Shown: positions 25,131 to 35,246 of the stretch, one piece after another
Numbering within the stretch: the stretch's first letter is position 1
Layout of the letters: each line of letters starts with the position of its first letter
Origin: Aulosira sp. FACHB-615
Lineage (GTDB): Bacteria > Cyanobacteriota > Cyanobacteriia > Cyanobacteriales > Nostocaceae
NCBI RefSeq assembly: GCF_014698045.1
Contig: NZ_JACJSE010000030.1
Coordinates: forward strand, 1-64,000
DNA length: 64,000 bases
Reading direction: 5' to 3'
The notes under the pieces: model-generated
What the model was told of the DNA's origin: nothing
What the model saw: only the letters and a program-made list of their open reading frames with translations
Database searches by the model: none
Program-made: the position numbers and the translations under genes

Positions 25131-27377
25131 TCACTGAGTTGGTAATTTTGGATGTTCCTTGGAGTATTTTGCTACTAAGCCCGAAATTTCTGGGTTGTAA
25201 AGTCGCAGATAATTCCAATAATTACCAAAAACTTGACGGACGTAATTTTTAGTTTCATCAAAGGGAATTTCTTCGACAAATTCATCAGGGTCTTCTTTGG
25301 GTAAAGTTTGCAACCATTTAGAAACATTACCAGGGCCAGCATTGTAACTCGCTATAGCCAGCAATGAATTATTCCCATACTTTTGATGAGTATAATCCAA
25401 ATACAATGTACCCACACTAATGTTGTCATTGGGAACTGTTAAATCAAAGTTTTTCCCATCTAAATTATTTTTTGAAGCAATCCATTGACCAGTGCTGGGT
25501 AACACTTGCATCAGTCCAACAGCACCAGCCACTGATTTAATTTCCGGCTCAAATCGTGATTCTTGACGAATTAATCCTGTAACTAGTAAGGGATTTAGTT
25601 TACGTTCGGCAGACCATTTTTCAATTTCTTTGAGATAAGGAAATGGATAGCGGGCTTGCCAGTAAGTGATTTGTTTACTTAAGGCTTGATATTGTTCTTT
25701 TTCTGCGGCTGTTTCTCTATCTTCCAACTTAGAAATAATATCTATTCCCGAAAGATTTTCGCCCCTAGCTAGACGCATCAAACCTTCAGTAAATTGTTCG
25801 GCAACTGAGGGCTGTTTTTTATTCAAAAATTCTGTTTCCCATTGCAACCAAGCATCACGGTCTTGAGCTAATAAATATAATTCTTTAAAGGTCTCAGAAC
25901 CGGCGGTGGGAATTGGGCGCAGGCGCGGCACAACTTCCGGGTTGAGGTCGCGGACATTGTTAAAGTTGCCGACATTCAGCCCCAGAATATTAGCCGATCG
26001 CCAGGCATAATAAGACTGAGGAAACTGGCTAACTACATACTCAAAGGCTGATTTGGCTTCTTGTTGTTTGCCGAGTCTAACCGCCCATTTTCCTACCCAA
26101 AACCCGGCTCTGGGAGCCAAAATGCTGTTCGGGTTATTGGTGGTAATTGGTTGCGCCCATTCCCAAGCTGTGACGTAATCTCTGGCTTTGGCTTTATCTA
26201 GGGCAATTTTCCAGCGATATTCTGCCGCTTCATCAGAGTCACCATACTTGCCTAGTAGTAAATCCCAGGCTTGTTGTGCCGATTTTTGATCATTCAGCCC
26301 TACGAGAATTTTGGCTTTGGTGGCTAGGGCGGTGGGGGCTTGTTCGGGGAATTGGGCAATGACTTGATTGAGGTATGGTATGGCATCTTGGCGAGTTTTA
26401 GCCATATCTGCCAAACGTAACAATGCGGTTCCCGTTTCTTCGGCTTTGGGGAATTGCTGGACTAATTGCTTGTAGGAGGCGATCGCTTTTTCTCTTTCTT
26501 GGCTTTGTCCACCTATTTGTAAGCCGCGCCCTATCCTGTAGAGAGTTTGGGCAGTTTTGGGTGCTTTTGTATAAGCGATCGCAGCTTTCCGAAATTGTGT
26601 ATTTTCCCAATAAGCTGTGCCAATAGTCTCCCAATCGGCGGGTTTGAGGTTGGGCTGTTTTACCAATTGATCTAATATGCCCACGATTCCTGCCTGATTG
26701 TAGGCATATTTCGCCAAAATTAATTTTAACTGGGGCTGATTGGGATTTTTTTGCAATCGCTGGCGAATAATTTCCCAGGTGAGGGGATGGGAAGGAAATT
26801 GGGCGATCGCCCGATCTTGAGATTCTGGTTGACCGATTAAATATAATGCTTTCGCCGCCGCCGCTTCTTTGGGATATGCTTTCAGGACTTTTTGGCGCAA
26901 ATCGGAAGCTTTGCCTTGTTCACCTAACAAGTCCTGTGCTTGGGCTTGTTTCAGCAAGATGTATGGCGCTAATACAGGATAGTCTTTTTCTAATCCCGTC
27001 AATAAATCTAGGGCTGCTTGAGCATCTCTGGTTTCAAGTAAATCACTGGCTAACAGATAGCGGGCGCGATTTCGGTCTGCTGAAGCCGAGCCTTTAGCGA
27101 TCGCTTCTAATTTTGCGGCTCTTTCCACTGGTGATTGTGCCACCAATGGGAACACAGCCGATTTGACTTTGTTGGCTTCTGATAGTTCGTCTGACTGAGT
27201 TTGATTTATTTTCAGCCATTGAGCCACTGTTTTGCCAATCTCCGGTGCTGACACCATTGCGCCAGCCGAAAAGGCGAAAACTGCCGCGCCAATAATTATA
27301 GGAACTTGGTTTTTTTTAAGTTGCTTCAGCATTGATACTCGCTGAAAATTTTTGATGAATTTTTGAAACTCTAGCAT
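25131..27377 (-). CDS. slt: Soluble-type lytic murein transglycosylase (Slt70-like) with TPR-like superhelix
   Basis: A 748-residue enzyme that cleaves the MurNAc-GlcNAc bond of peptidoglycan to give 1,6-anhydro ends. An N-terminal membrane segment/signal (VPIIIGAAVFAFSAGAMVSA, about 26-45) is followed by a long TPR-like alpha-superhelix (about 80-570) and a C-terminal goose-lysozyme-like domain. There the catalytic glutamate is Glu606 in GLIRQESRFEP, with the Slt motifs GAVGLMQVLPSTG and AIASYNAGPGNV. ATG at 27332 (15 codons in) is a plausible alternative start that gives a more usual signal sequence. Confidence 0.92.
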   Translation of the reverse strand: MLEFQKFIKNFQRVSMLKQLKKNQVPIIIGAAVFAFSAGAMVSAPEIGKTVAQWLKINQTQSDELSEANKVKSAVFPLVAQSPVERAAKLEAIAKGSASADRNRARYLLASDLLETRDAQAALDLLTGLEKDYPVLAPYILLKQAQAQDLLGEQGKASDLRQKVLKAYPKEAAAAKALYLIGQPESQDRAIAQFPSHPLTWEIIRQRLQKNPNQPQLKLILAKYAYNQAGIVGILDQLVKQPNLKPADWETIGTAYWENTQFRKAAIAYTKAPKTAQTLYRIGRGLQIGGQSQEREKAIASYKQLVQQFPKAEETGTALLRLADMAKTRQDAIPYLNQVIAQFPEQAPTALATKAKILVGLNDQKSAQQAWDLLLGKYGDSDEAAEYRWKIALDKAKARDYVTAWEWAQPITTNNPNSILAPRAGFWVGKWAVRLGKQQEAKSAFEYVVSQFPQSYYAWRSANILGLNVGNFNNVRDLNPEVVPRLRPIPTAGSETFKELYLLAQDRDAWLQWETEFLNKKQPSVAEQFTEGLMRLARGENLSGIDIISKLEDRETAAEKEQYQALSKQITYWQARYPFPYLKEIEKWSAERKLNPLLVTGLIRQESRFEPEIKSVAGAVGLMQVLPSTGQWIASKNNLDGKNFDLTVPNDNISVGTLYLDYTHQKYGNNSLLAIASYNAGPGNVSKWLQTLPKEDPDEFVEEIPFDETKNYVRQVFGNYWNYLRLYNPEISGLVAKYSKEHPKLPTQ

Positions 27378-27605
27378 TGTTAGCTAGAAGTGTTAGCAAT
27401 TTTTAATTTTTGCAACTTTCTAATTTTACATAAGGACTTCCCATAATACATCTATTTTATTTATTCAGCCATAATCTATACATAGCAGGAATGTGAGCCA
27501 ATTTTATTGGTAGTTGATCCTACAGAATTCAGAATTCAGTATAGATTATCAGCCCAGCCGTAGATGAAGAAAAAAGTTTAACACCACTCACAAGGCAAAA
27601 GTCAA

Positions 27606-27677
27606 ACAATTTTGGATTTTAGATTTGCGATTTTAGATTAAATCCAAAATCCAAAATCCAAAATCTAAAATTCGGAG
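27606..27677. repeat. Tandem TTTTAGATT / AAATCCAAAATC repeat
   Basis: The 395-bp gap between slt and the glycosyltransferase gene holds nine-base tandem units (AATCCAAAATCCAAAATC) preceded by their inverse (TTTTGGATTTTAGATTTG), so the region can fold. The same motif recurs at about 46094-46124. Around 27737-27765 is a GAGCGTA...CGAAGTGTG motif seen again near 32005. Otherwise the gap is empty. Confidence 0.6.
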
Positions 27678-27772
27678 GATCAAAAGAAAGAATATTCATC
27701 CCACAAGCCTTTTAGCAATTTCTTATGGTCACTGAGCGTACTTGTACTGAGCGCAGCCGAAGTGTGGTCTGT

Positions 27773-29101
27773 TTATTTTCGCCGACCTGTACTAGTTATA
27801 CCCAGCTTATTATGAGAGAGAAATTTCATTTTCTGCCAAATGGGTAATAAATCCTCTTGAAAAACTTCCCTCCAAGAAGGATGACACTGTTCAATATATT
27901 GGCGAGCCGCTTGACTCACACCATCGCGCATCTGCAAATCTTGGAGATAAGGTTTCAGCGCCTCTGCCCAAGCTTGGGGACTAGAATTTGTAATCACAAT
28001 GCCATCTCTATCAGGCTGTTGGATAAACTGCACACTGCCACTATGGGCGGATACAAATACAGGTAGTCCTGATGATTTTGCTTCTAACACCACGTTCGGA
28101 GATATTTCACTATCGGAGGGAAAGACAAACATATCTGCACTGGCGTAAATCCAAGCAAGGCTTTCTTGGGGTAACACACCGGTTAGGGTGATATGGGGTG
28201 CTAAAAGTTGCTGTATCTTGGCTTTGGCAGTGCCTTCACCCACAATCAAGACGTGTAAAGCATATCCTTGGTCTAGCAATTGACAGGCAGCTTGAGCTAA
28301 GGTCATGATGCGTTTACTCTCGTCTACCCGTCCGACAAACAACAGTACCGGGACTTCTGGCGGGATACCAAAGGTAGTTTGTAAAAGAGCGCGATCGCGG
28401 TGTTGGGGGTGAAATCGCTGCTGATCTATCCCTCTCCGTAGTCGAGACAAGCGCGACTGAGAGACAAATTTTTGCATCACCGGGAAATCTTCTGGTTTGG
28501 AGAGCAACACCCAATCACTATCGCTAATCAACTTGTGCCAGCGCCGCATCATTTGTTGTTCTAGGCGCTCACCTAATTTCCACCGTTCCCATATCAAATT
28601 GACTAACCATTCCCAAACCAAAATCCGGCGAATAATCTCTTGAGAGTAAATCCGTGTAAAACTGCCTAAATCTGTGTGAGTGGAACATACCAAAGGAACT
28701 TTGTACCGTTGCGCTATCCAGTGGGCTGTGCGTGCAAAACTAAAGGCACTGGTAATGTGTAAAACATCGTGCTGTCGCAGTTGCCAAACTAAACCTAAAT
28801 GGTAGGGCGATAAGTCGGTATTGCGAGAACGTTCATGGAGAAATGGTATGTGCTTAGTTCCCAACATCGGTGGCAAGATGCGGTAACGTACATTCGGCGC
28901 GATCGCTATTTCTTGGGGCTTATTTCCCAGGTAATAAATTGTTAAGTCTATCTGGGGAAAATCAATTGCCGCTTCCGCAAATCTTTCCCAACATTTCACA
29001 TGACCGCCGGCATACAATCCCCACTCTAAATCCACGAGTATTCCAACTGATAGGGAATGTTGTCCAACAATTGCCTCTCTAGACTTTTGTTGTCTTACCA
29101 C
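27773..29101 (-). CDS. Family 4 glycosyltransferase
   Basis: A 442-residue GT-B-fold enzyme that transfers a sugar from an activated donor. The C-terminal Rossmann domain shows VLLFVGRVDESKRIMTLAQA (about 251-270), HVLIVGEGTAKAKIQQLL and the donor-binding E-x7-E pattern in SEISPNVVLEAKSSGLPVFV (about 333-352). The N-terminal acceptor domain has LEWGLYAGGHVKCWERFAEA. The acceptor is unknown; polysaccharide or glycolipid synthesis is typical. It is divergent from the radical SAM gene, with a 476-bp gap. Confidence 0.85.
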   Translation of the reverse strand: MVRQQKSREAIVGQHSLSVGILVDLEWGLYAGGHVKCWERFAEAAIDFPQIDLTIYYLGNKPQEIAIAPNVRYRILPPMLGTKHIPFLHERSRNTDLSPYHLGLVWQLRQHDVLHITSAFSFARTAHWIAQRYKVPLVCSTHTDLGSFTRIYSQEIIRRILVWEWLVNLIWERWKLGERLEQQMMRRWHKLISDSDWVLLSKPEDFPVMQKFVSQSRLSRLRRGIDQQRFHPQHRDRALLQTTFGIPPEVPVLLFVGRVDESKRIMTLAQAACQLLDQGYALHVLIVGEGTAKAKIQQLLAPHITLTGVLPQESLAWIYASADMFVFPSDSEISPNVVLEAKSSGLPVFVSAHSGSVQFIQQPDRDGIVITNSSPQAWAEALKPYLQDLQMRDGVSQAARQYIEQCHPSWREVFQEDLLPIWQKMKFLSHNKLGITSTGRRK

Positions 29102-29577
29102 TTGTTTAGCCTACTGTAATGCTTTGGACTTTAATATTGCTGTTCACTGGTAATTGGCAGCCATCATACTGATAATTATTTGCTGTTTTTAATACCAGTT
29201 GCTTGGGGTAATTATTGAAGAGAATATTACTTTCTACCTTGTAGTAAATACGTAGGTAATAGATGCTGCTGGGAAAATCGTTCTTGTCTGGAAGTGGCGC
29301 GGCTGAAGACAATAGAGCGCGATCGCTACCATCTCCCCCGGCAGGATACCAAAGAAAATCAATCAAATTCATGACAGACCCTTATATGATTGCATTAAAA
29401 AACAACAGGATGAGAATCTGTCTTGTCCATGCCCAATCATGTGGTGATTTTAGAAAAATGTGTATATTTGGACAGTTACAGAATTTTAAAATATCACAGT
29501 AAGTTATTTGAAATTACAGCTAATTTGACAATTTATTTGCAAAATTAGCTGCTATTTTCTTTGGTGAAAAATTAACA

Positions 29578-31221
29578 ATGACTGTGCAGTTAAAGTCTTT
29601 TCAGAACCAAACTCCTGTAGCGACTGATTTGGCATCTGCTCCTAACCCGAAAAAAGCCCGCTACGTTCCTTTACATCATCGACGCATTCTTTGTATCTTC
29701 CCCAAATACAGTCGCTCTTTCGGCACGTTTCATCATGCTTATCCACTAATGGGAAATGTCCGGGCTTTTATGCCACCCCAAGGGATTTTAATTGTGGCTG
29801 CTTATTTGCCACAAGAATGGGAAGTACGCTTTATTGATGAGAATTTACACCCAGCCAAAACATCTGATTATCAATGGGCGGATGTGGTGATTGTCAGTGG
29901 GATGCACATCCAAAAACCGCAGATTAATCACATTAACCAACTGGCGCATCAGCAAGGCAAAATTACTGTTTTAGGCGGACCTTCGGTGTCTGGTTGTCCA
30001 GAATATTATCCAGATTTTGATATTTTACATTTGGGTGAATTAGGCGATGCCAGCGATCGCATGATTGAGTATCTCGACCAACACCACCAACGTCCGCCAC
30101 AACAAATTCGCTTTGAAACCAAGGAACGTTTACCCCTGAGTGAATTTCCCACCCCCGCTTATCATTTGGTGAATCTGAATCATTATTTCTTAGCCAATGT
30201 CCAGTTTTCTAGCGGCTGTCCTTATCGCTGCGAATTTTGTGATATTCCTGAACTTTACGGTAGAAGCCCACGGATGAAGACCCCAGCGCAAGTATTGGCA
30301 GAACTAGATGCGATGCTGGAATCTGGCAATATCGGCGCAGTATATTTTGTGGATGATAACTTTGTAGGCGATCGCCGCGCCACAATGCAGCTATTACCCC
30401 ACTTAATTGACTGGCAACAGCGCAACGGTTATCCCATTCAATTTGCCTGTGAAGCCACCCTGAACCTCGCGCAAAGTCCAAAACTCCTGGAGATGATGCG
30501 CGAAGCTTACTTTTGTACAGTGTTTTGCGGTATCGAAACCCCAGACACAGAGGCGCTGCAATCAATTTCTAAAGTGCAGAATCTCAGTATGCCAATTTTA
30601 GAAGCGATTCAGGTTTTGAATAGCTATGGTATGGAAGTTGTTTCAGGCATCATCATCGGCTTAGATACAGATACACCAGAAACCGCAGACCGCATCCTCG
30701 AATTTATTCGGCTGTCACAAATTCCGATGTTGACAATTAACTTACTTCATGCTTTACCCAGAACTCCTTTATGGCGGAGATTAGAAGCCGAAGGGCGACT
30801 CGTATTTGATGACAGCCGAGAATCAAATGTCGAGTTTTTGATGCCATATCAGCAAGTTGTGGAAATGTGGCGACGTTGTATCACTGAAGCATATCAGCCA
30901 GAATTTTTATATCAGCGATTTGCCTACAACATGGAACATACTTACCCCAACCGCATCGCTGTACCCAATAGTCCGGCGCGGACTTCCTGGGCAAATATTC
31001 GCAAAGGGTTAACTTATTTAACTAATATTTTGTTGCGTGTGGGTGTATTTGGTAACTATCGCCAAACTTTTTGGCAAATGGCTAAACCAGCACTCAAATC
31101 AGGGAATATAGAGTCCTTAATTCACGTTGGACTAGTGGGACATCATCTGATTCAGTTTGCCCAAGACTGTGCCGCACAAACAGAATCAGCCTCGTTTTAT
31201 TCCCAAAAAATCCGTAATTAA
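29578..31221 (+). CDS. B12-binding domain radical SAM protein with DUF4070-like C-terminus
   Basis: A 547-residue iron-sulfur enzyme. The N-terminal cobalamin-binding-type domain (about 60-165) includes MPPQGILIVAAYLP and ITVLGGPSVSGCPEYYPDFD. The radical SAM core begins with the cluster motif C-x3-C-x2-C at Cys214, Cys218 and Cys221 (SGCPYRCEFCDIPELYGR). The C-terminal part (about 420-510) resembles DUF4070. The family includes enzymes that modify hopanoids and other lipids or natural products by methylation or ring chemistry; the substrate here is unknown. The 476-bp region upstream shows no supported gene. Confidence 0.85.
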   Translation: MTVQLKSFQNQTPVATDLASAPNPKKARYVPLHHRRILCIFPKYSRSFGTFHHAYPLMGNVRAFMPPQGILIVAAYLPQEWEVRFIDENLHPAKTSDYQWADVVIVSGMHIQKPQINHINQLAHQQGKITVLGGPSVSGCPEYYPDFDILHLGELGDASDRMIEYLDQHHQRPPQQIRFETKERLPLSEFPTPAYHLVNLNHYFLANVQFSSGCPYRCEFCDIPELYGRSPRMKTPAQVLAELDAMLESGNIGAVYFVDDNFVGDRRATMQLLPHLIDWQQRNGYPIQFACEATLNLAQSPKLLEMMREAYFCTVFCGIETPDTEALQSISKVQNLSMPILEAIQVLNSYGMEVVSGIIIGLDTDTPETADRILEFIRLSQIPMLTINLLHALPRTPLWRRLEAEGRLVFDDSRESNVEFLMPYQQVVEMWRRCITEAYQPEFLYQRFAYNMEHTYPNRIAVPNSPARTSWANIRKGLTYLTNILLRVGVFGNYRQTFWQMAKPALKSGNIESLIHVGLVGHHLIQFAQDCAAQTESASFYSQKIRN

Positions 31222-31517
31222 CTTATAAAACCTTGGAGTTCAAGGTAGTGATTTGGGGTGGGAGTAGGGAGTAGGGAATGGGGAGTAGGAATACTATTTC
31301 TGAAAACAACTTAGTATCTAAACCCACACACCCATAAACCCCTTCACCCCATAAACCCCTGATTAAAACAAAAATCTTGAGCCATAATCACTAAAGTCTG
31401 TCAACCTATAACAGCAAGGCTACGAAAACTGTCTAGCTCTGTTAACATTTTTGATAATTTCCTAACTTAGTGAGGAAATAGAGAAAAGCGATCGCCTTAA
31501 CATTATGGAGGAGTGAA

Positions 31518-31949
31518 ATGGGACTGAGCGACCAACTTTTAAACTCAGACAAAAAAGCAATGGTTGTTGATGACTGTTGCCAACTTTTAGAATCACAAAT
31601 CACTTCTAAGTCAGGTCTTAGCGGTATTGCACTCAAAACTGCCTATGGAGTATTGAAAGGCGTTAAGCCCGGATATATCCCTTATGCTGTTGAGCAACTT
31701 CTACCAGAATGCTTTACAGCACTTGATCCAATGTGGCATGAAGGCTTACAAAATGGTGATCCAGTGAAGCATCTCACTAGTAATAAATCTCGCACAGCAG
31801 ATGCACTCTTGAGTGTTACTGATGCCAGGGTGAAGAAGGTAACACGGCCTATTGTGCGAGGAACTTATGAAAAACTCAGAGGTTCAGCAAAACCATATAT
31901 AGAAGAAGCTGTACCCGATTTTGCCCAAGTAATTAAGAAGTACGCTTAA
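31518..31949 (+). CDS. DUF6918 family protein
   Basis: A 143-residue soluble protein of unknown function. The pattern DQLLNSDKKAMVVDDCCQLL (5-24), SKSGLSGIALKTAYGVLKGV (30-49) and LLPECFTALDPMWHEGLQNG matches a small family shared by cyanobacteria and actinobacteria (DUF6918). The start ATG follows GGAGGAG, a strong ribosome-binding site. No operon partner is present. Downstream, 31960-32035 is degenerate GAGTGCTGAGT repeat DNA. Confidence 0.72.
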   Translation: MGLSDQLLNSDKKAMVVDDCCQLLESQITSKSGLSGIALKTAYGVLKGVKPGYIPYAVEQLLPECFTALDPMWHEGLQNGDPVKHLTSNKSRTADALLSVTDARVKKVTRPIVRGTYEKLRGSAKPYIEEAVPDFAQVIKKYA

Positions 31950-32115
31950 TTTGAGTGCTTAATTTGAGTGCTGAGTGCTGAGTAATGAGTGCTGAGTGTG
32001 TACACTGAGCGTAGTCGAAGTGTGAGTGTTGAGTACAGAATCGGCTATTTCAAAATAGGGAAGGATGGGGTGTAAAAACTCTTACACTCCTACACCCTTC
32101 AACCCTTACACCCTT

Positions 32116-32829
32116 TTACAACTGCCTAACTACTGGCTGACCATCTACCACTTCGCCAACTAAAACGACATCTGCACAGTTAACAAAGATGCCGTTTTCT
32201 AAAACGCCAGGAATATTATTGAGGATTTTTTCTAAATTCACTGGGTCATCAATGGAGTCGAATCTGACATCTAGGACAAAGTTACCTTGGTCGGTGATGA
32301 CTGGCCCAGCTTTTTTTACACCCATACGTAGTTCTGGTTTACCGCCAAGTTGTTTAATGGCATTAGTCACAGGTGTAATTGCCATTGGGATAACTTCGAC
32401 GGGAACTGCAAACACAGAACCCAAGCGATCGACTAGCTTACCACTGTCTACCACCACAACAAATTGTTTGGCTAGATAATCAACTACTTTTTCGCGGGTA
32501 TGGGCTGCGCCGCCACCTTTAATCAAATTCTTTTGGGGGTCAACTTCATCTGCCCCATCAATAGCAATATCAATGTGGTCAACAGCATCTAAAGTGGTGA
32601 GAGGTACACCATATTCTTTGGCTAATACTTCCGATTGAAAAGAAGTAGGAATCCCGACAATATCTGTGAGTTCACCAGATTTCAGGCGATCGCCTAAATA
32701 CTGAATTGTATACGCTGTTGTTGAACCCGTACCTAAACCGACAATTGAACCTGATTTTACTAGTAGGGCTGCGGCTTTACCAACCTCTTGCTTCATTAAC
32801 TTTACAGGATCTGTTGCGGTCATTCCCAA
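32116..32829 (-). CDS. rpiA: Ribose-5-phosphate isomerase A
   Basis: A 237-residue enzyme interconverting ribose 5-phosphate and ribulose 5-phosphate in the Calvin cycle and pentose phosphate pathway. Phosphate-binding GLGTGSTTAY is at residues 32-41, and the catalytic DGADEVDPQKNLIKGGGAAH (about 91-110) with the Glu/Lys pair of RpiA is intact. Length is normal. It is a single gene, divergent from nothing and with no obvious operon partner; ParD-like and thioredoxin-fold genes lie to its right. Confidence 0.96.
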   Translation of the reverse strand: MGMTATDPVKLMKQEVGKAAALLVKSGSIVGLGTGSTTAYTIQYLGDRLKSGELTDIVGIPTSFQSEVLAKEYGVPLTTLDAVDHIDIAIDGADEVDPQKNLIKGGGAAHTREKVVDYLAKQFVVVVDSGKLVDRLGSVFAVPVEVIPMAITPVTNAIKQLGGKPELRMGVKKAGPVITDQGNFVLDVRFDSIDDPVNLEKILNNIPGVLENGIFVNCADVVLVGEVVDGQPVVRQL

Positions 32830-32969
32830 AACTCCACAAAAACTGACTATAGTCCATCTTAGAAGGCAGATGACCCTCCATTCGCCTTTTTCTGTGGGAA
32901 TAATGTGGAAGTTTTCTCTGTTATGGCGATCGGCTAAAAAATTAATTCGTAATTAAAACGTCCCACAAA

Positions 32970-33251
32970 TTACGCATCCTTTTGAGAAGCTTGACCTAAA
33001 CGCCGACGGGCTTCCTGCTTAATAGCTTCTATATCTGTATACTGCCCAGCACCACTGTCAATCCCAGCTTGCCAAAGACTACGTAATTCATCAATATTTT
33101 GCAACTGTAACAGGCGTTTTTGCTTCCAGTCTCGTAATGCTTCTCTAATCACTTCACTACTGCTGGCATATTCACCAGATTCTACCGCATTGCGTACAAA
33201 AGCGACCATTTCTGGGGTAAGCGCAACACTAATTTTTTCGACGTTAGACAT
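32970..33251 (-). CDS. ParD-like ribbon-helix-helix antitoxin, solitary
   Basis: A 93-residue CopG/ParD-type protein: KISVALTPEMVAFVRNAVES (5-24) is the DNA-binding ribbon-helix, and EYASSSEVIREALRDWKQKR the second helix of the RHH fold. The C-terminus is the acidic, toxin-wrapping part. The usual ParE toxin, expected directly downstream, is missing: only 140 bases separate this gene from rpiA and no ParE-like frame is present. Confidence 0.85.
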   Translation of the reverse strand: MSNVEKISVALTPEMVAFVRNAVESGEYASSSEVIREALRDWKQKRLLQLQNIDELRSLWQAGIDSGAGQYTDIEAIKQEARRRLGQASQKDA

Positions 33252-33408
33252 AGCTGCACATAAATTTTTACTCTAGAGTAGCAAAAATTCTTACCAAAAT
33301 CTAAAATTAGACAAATTCCTAAACACAGACAAGGAAGAGAAATCATTGAGGATGGCTATAGTTGTTCACGAATGACTTAGGATGGCTAAAAGTATTGGTA
33401 TTTAGGAA

Positions 33409-33711
33409 ATGCGGTTGATTTTGTACAGTAAACCTGGTTGTCATTTGTGCGAGGGCTTGCAGGAAAAACTAGAGCAAATTTTAGAGACAGACAATTTGGG
33501 TGTTGAGTTAGAAATTCGTGACATTACAACTCGTGAAGATTGGTTGCTGGCTTATCAATATGAAGTCCCAGTGCTGGTTTTAGCCAATATCCCCGGTGTA
33601 GAAGCTTTTGAACAAGCTCTACCACGTCCTTCTCCCCGTGCAAATGTCCAGCAAATTCAGCAAATGTTGTGTAAGTATTTATCCAATATCAAAAAAAATG
33701 ATGCAGAATAA
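33409..33711 (+). CDS. Glutaredoxin/thioredoxin-fold small protein
   Basis: A 100-residue thioredoxin-fold protein with a CHLC active-site motif at residues 11-14 (YSKPGCHLCEGL) and the conserved cis-proline strand YEVPVLVLA. This matches the DUF836/glutaredoxin-like family, probably a cytoplasmic dithiol oxidoreductase. It ends 32 bases before murE on the same strand, so the two may be co-transcribed, though no functional link is known. Confidence 0.82.
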   Translation: MRLILYSKPGCHLCEGLQEKLEQILETDNLGVELEIRDITTREDWLLAYQYEVPVLVLANIPGVEAFEQALPRPSPRANVQQIQQMLCKYLSNIKKNDAE

Positions 33712-33743
33712 GCGCAAGATACGAGTGTGGCGAGGTTCACAAG

Positions 33744-35246
33744 ATGAAATTGCGGGAATTACTAGCAGCAATAGATAGTGTGGCACAATTGCCTAACAGT
33801 TCTGACTTAGCAGATGCAGAAGTCAAGGGTTTGAAAACTAACTCCCATGCTTGCGGTGAGGGAGATTTATTTATTGGAATGCCAGGAACGCGGGTGGACG
33901 GTGGCGAATTTTGGCCAAGTGCGATCGCATCCGGCGCAGTAGCAGCGATTGTTTCTGCTGAAGCTGCCGAAAAAAATCCTCCCACCCCGGAGGCTGTAGT
34001 GATTAGTGCTAATGATATGACTCAAGCTTGCGCTCAAATAGCGGCGGCTTTTTACGATTATCCCGGACAAAAACTCAAGTTAGTGGGTGTGACCGGCACC
34101 AATGGTAAAACCACCACAACTCACTTAATTGAATTTTTCCTGAACAAAGCTCGTCTAGTAACGGCTTTGATGGGGACTTTATACACTCGCTGGCCGGGAT
34201 TTGTCCAAACTGCGATCCACACCACACCCTTTGCAGTGGAACTACAACAGCAGTTAGCAGCCGCCGTGAATGCAGGTTGTGAGTTTGGCGTAATGGAAGT
34301 TAGTTCCCATGCTTTGGCACAAGGTCGAGTCTTGGGTTGTCCGTTTGAGGTGGGAGTATTCACCAATCTCACCCAAGACCATCTGGACTATCACAGCGAT
34401 ATGGAGGATTATTTCGCTGCTAAGGCGCTGTTATTTAGTCCGGCATATCTCAAAGGTAAGGCAATTATTAACGCTGATGACTCCTACGGTAAACAGTTAA
34501 TTAGCAGATTGCCATCAGAACAAGTTTGGAGTTACAGCGTCAGCGAACCCAGTGCCGATTTGTGGATGAGCGATTTAAATTATCAACCCAATGGTGTGAG
34601 TGGTTTGCTGCATACTCCAAAGGGTGAGGTGGAGTTTCGCTCACCGTTGGTTGGTCAATATAACTTAGAAAATGTTTTGGCGGCGGTGGGTGCAGTTCTG
34701 CATTTAGGACTTGACTTAGAGTTAATCGCCAGTGCAATTAGTGATTTTCCTGGGGTTCCGGGACGGATGGAACGAGTACAAATCAGTCCGCAACAAGATA
34801 TCAGCGTGATTGTTGATTATGCCCATACGCCCGATAGCCTGGAAAATTTACTCAAAGCGGCAAGGCCGTTTATTCCCGGTAAAATGATTTGTGTATTTGG
34901 TTGTGGAGGCGATCGCGATCGCACCAAACGCCCAAAAATGGGTAAAATCGCCGCCGAGTTAGCAGATGTGGCTGTAGTCACTTCCGACAACCCCCGCACC
35001 GAAGACCCCGAAAGAATTTTGCAAGATGTTCTTGCCGGAATATCCGACACGGTGCAACCGACTGTAATTTGCGATCGCGCTACAGCTATTCGCACCGCAA
35101 TTTTGCAAGCTGAACCCGGTGATGGCGTGTTGTTAGCGGGTAAAGGTCATGAAGACTATCAAATTCTCGGTACAGAAAAAATCCACTTTGATGACCGAGA
35201 ACATGCGCGGGATGCGTTACAAGTCAGACTAAAAAATGAAGTCTGA
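33744..35246 (+). CDS. murE: UDP-N-acetylmuramoyl-L-alanyl-D-glutamate--2,6-diaminopimelate ligase
   Basis: A 500-residue cytoplasmic ligase that adds the third stem-peptide residue to the peptidoglycan precursor. The ATP-binding motif GTNGKTTT is at residues 118-125. The DNPR motif at 415-418 is the known determinant for meso-diaminopimelate rather than lysine. C-terminal AGKGHEDYQ is also conserved. The stop codon TGA lies inside the first unit of a seven-copy GTCTGAA heptamer array, so the C-terminus has probably been shaped by repeat expansion. Confidence 0.95.
   Translation: MKLRELLAAIDSVAQLPNSSDLADAEVKGLKTNSHACGEGDLFIGMPGTRVDGGEFWPSAIASGAVAAIVSAEAAEKNPPTPEAVVISANDMTQACAQIAAAFYDYPGQKLKLVGVTGTNGKTTTTHLIEFFLNKARLVTALMGTLYTRWPGFVQTAIHTTPFAVELQQQLAAAVNAGCEFGVMEVSSHALAQGRVLGCPFEVGVFTNLTQDHLDYHSDMEDYFAAKALLFSPAYLKGKAIINADDSYGKQLISRLPSEQVWSYSVSEPSADLWMSDLNYQPNGVSGLLHTPKGEVEFRSPLVGQYNLENVLAAVGAVLHLGLDLELIASAISDFPGVPGRMERVQISPQQDISVIVDYAHTPDSLENLLKAARPFIPGKMICVFGCGGDRDRTKRPKMGKIAAELADVAVVTSDNPRTEDPERILQDVLAGISDTVQPTVICDRATAIRTAILQAEPGDGVLLAGKGHEDYQILGTEKIHFDDREHARDALQVRLKNEV

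Noticed and set aside
29106..29502. Frames of 88 and 79 codons on both strands between the glycosyltransferase and radical SAM genes
   Set aside because: Overlapping, low-complexity, without ribosome-binding sites or recognisable motifs.
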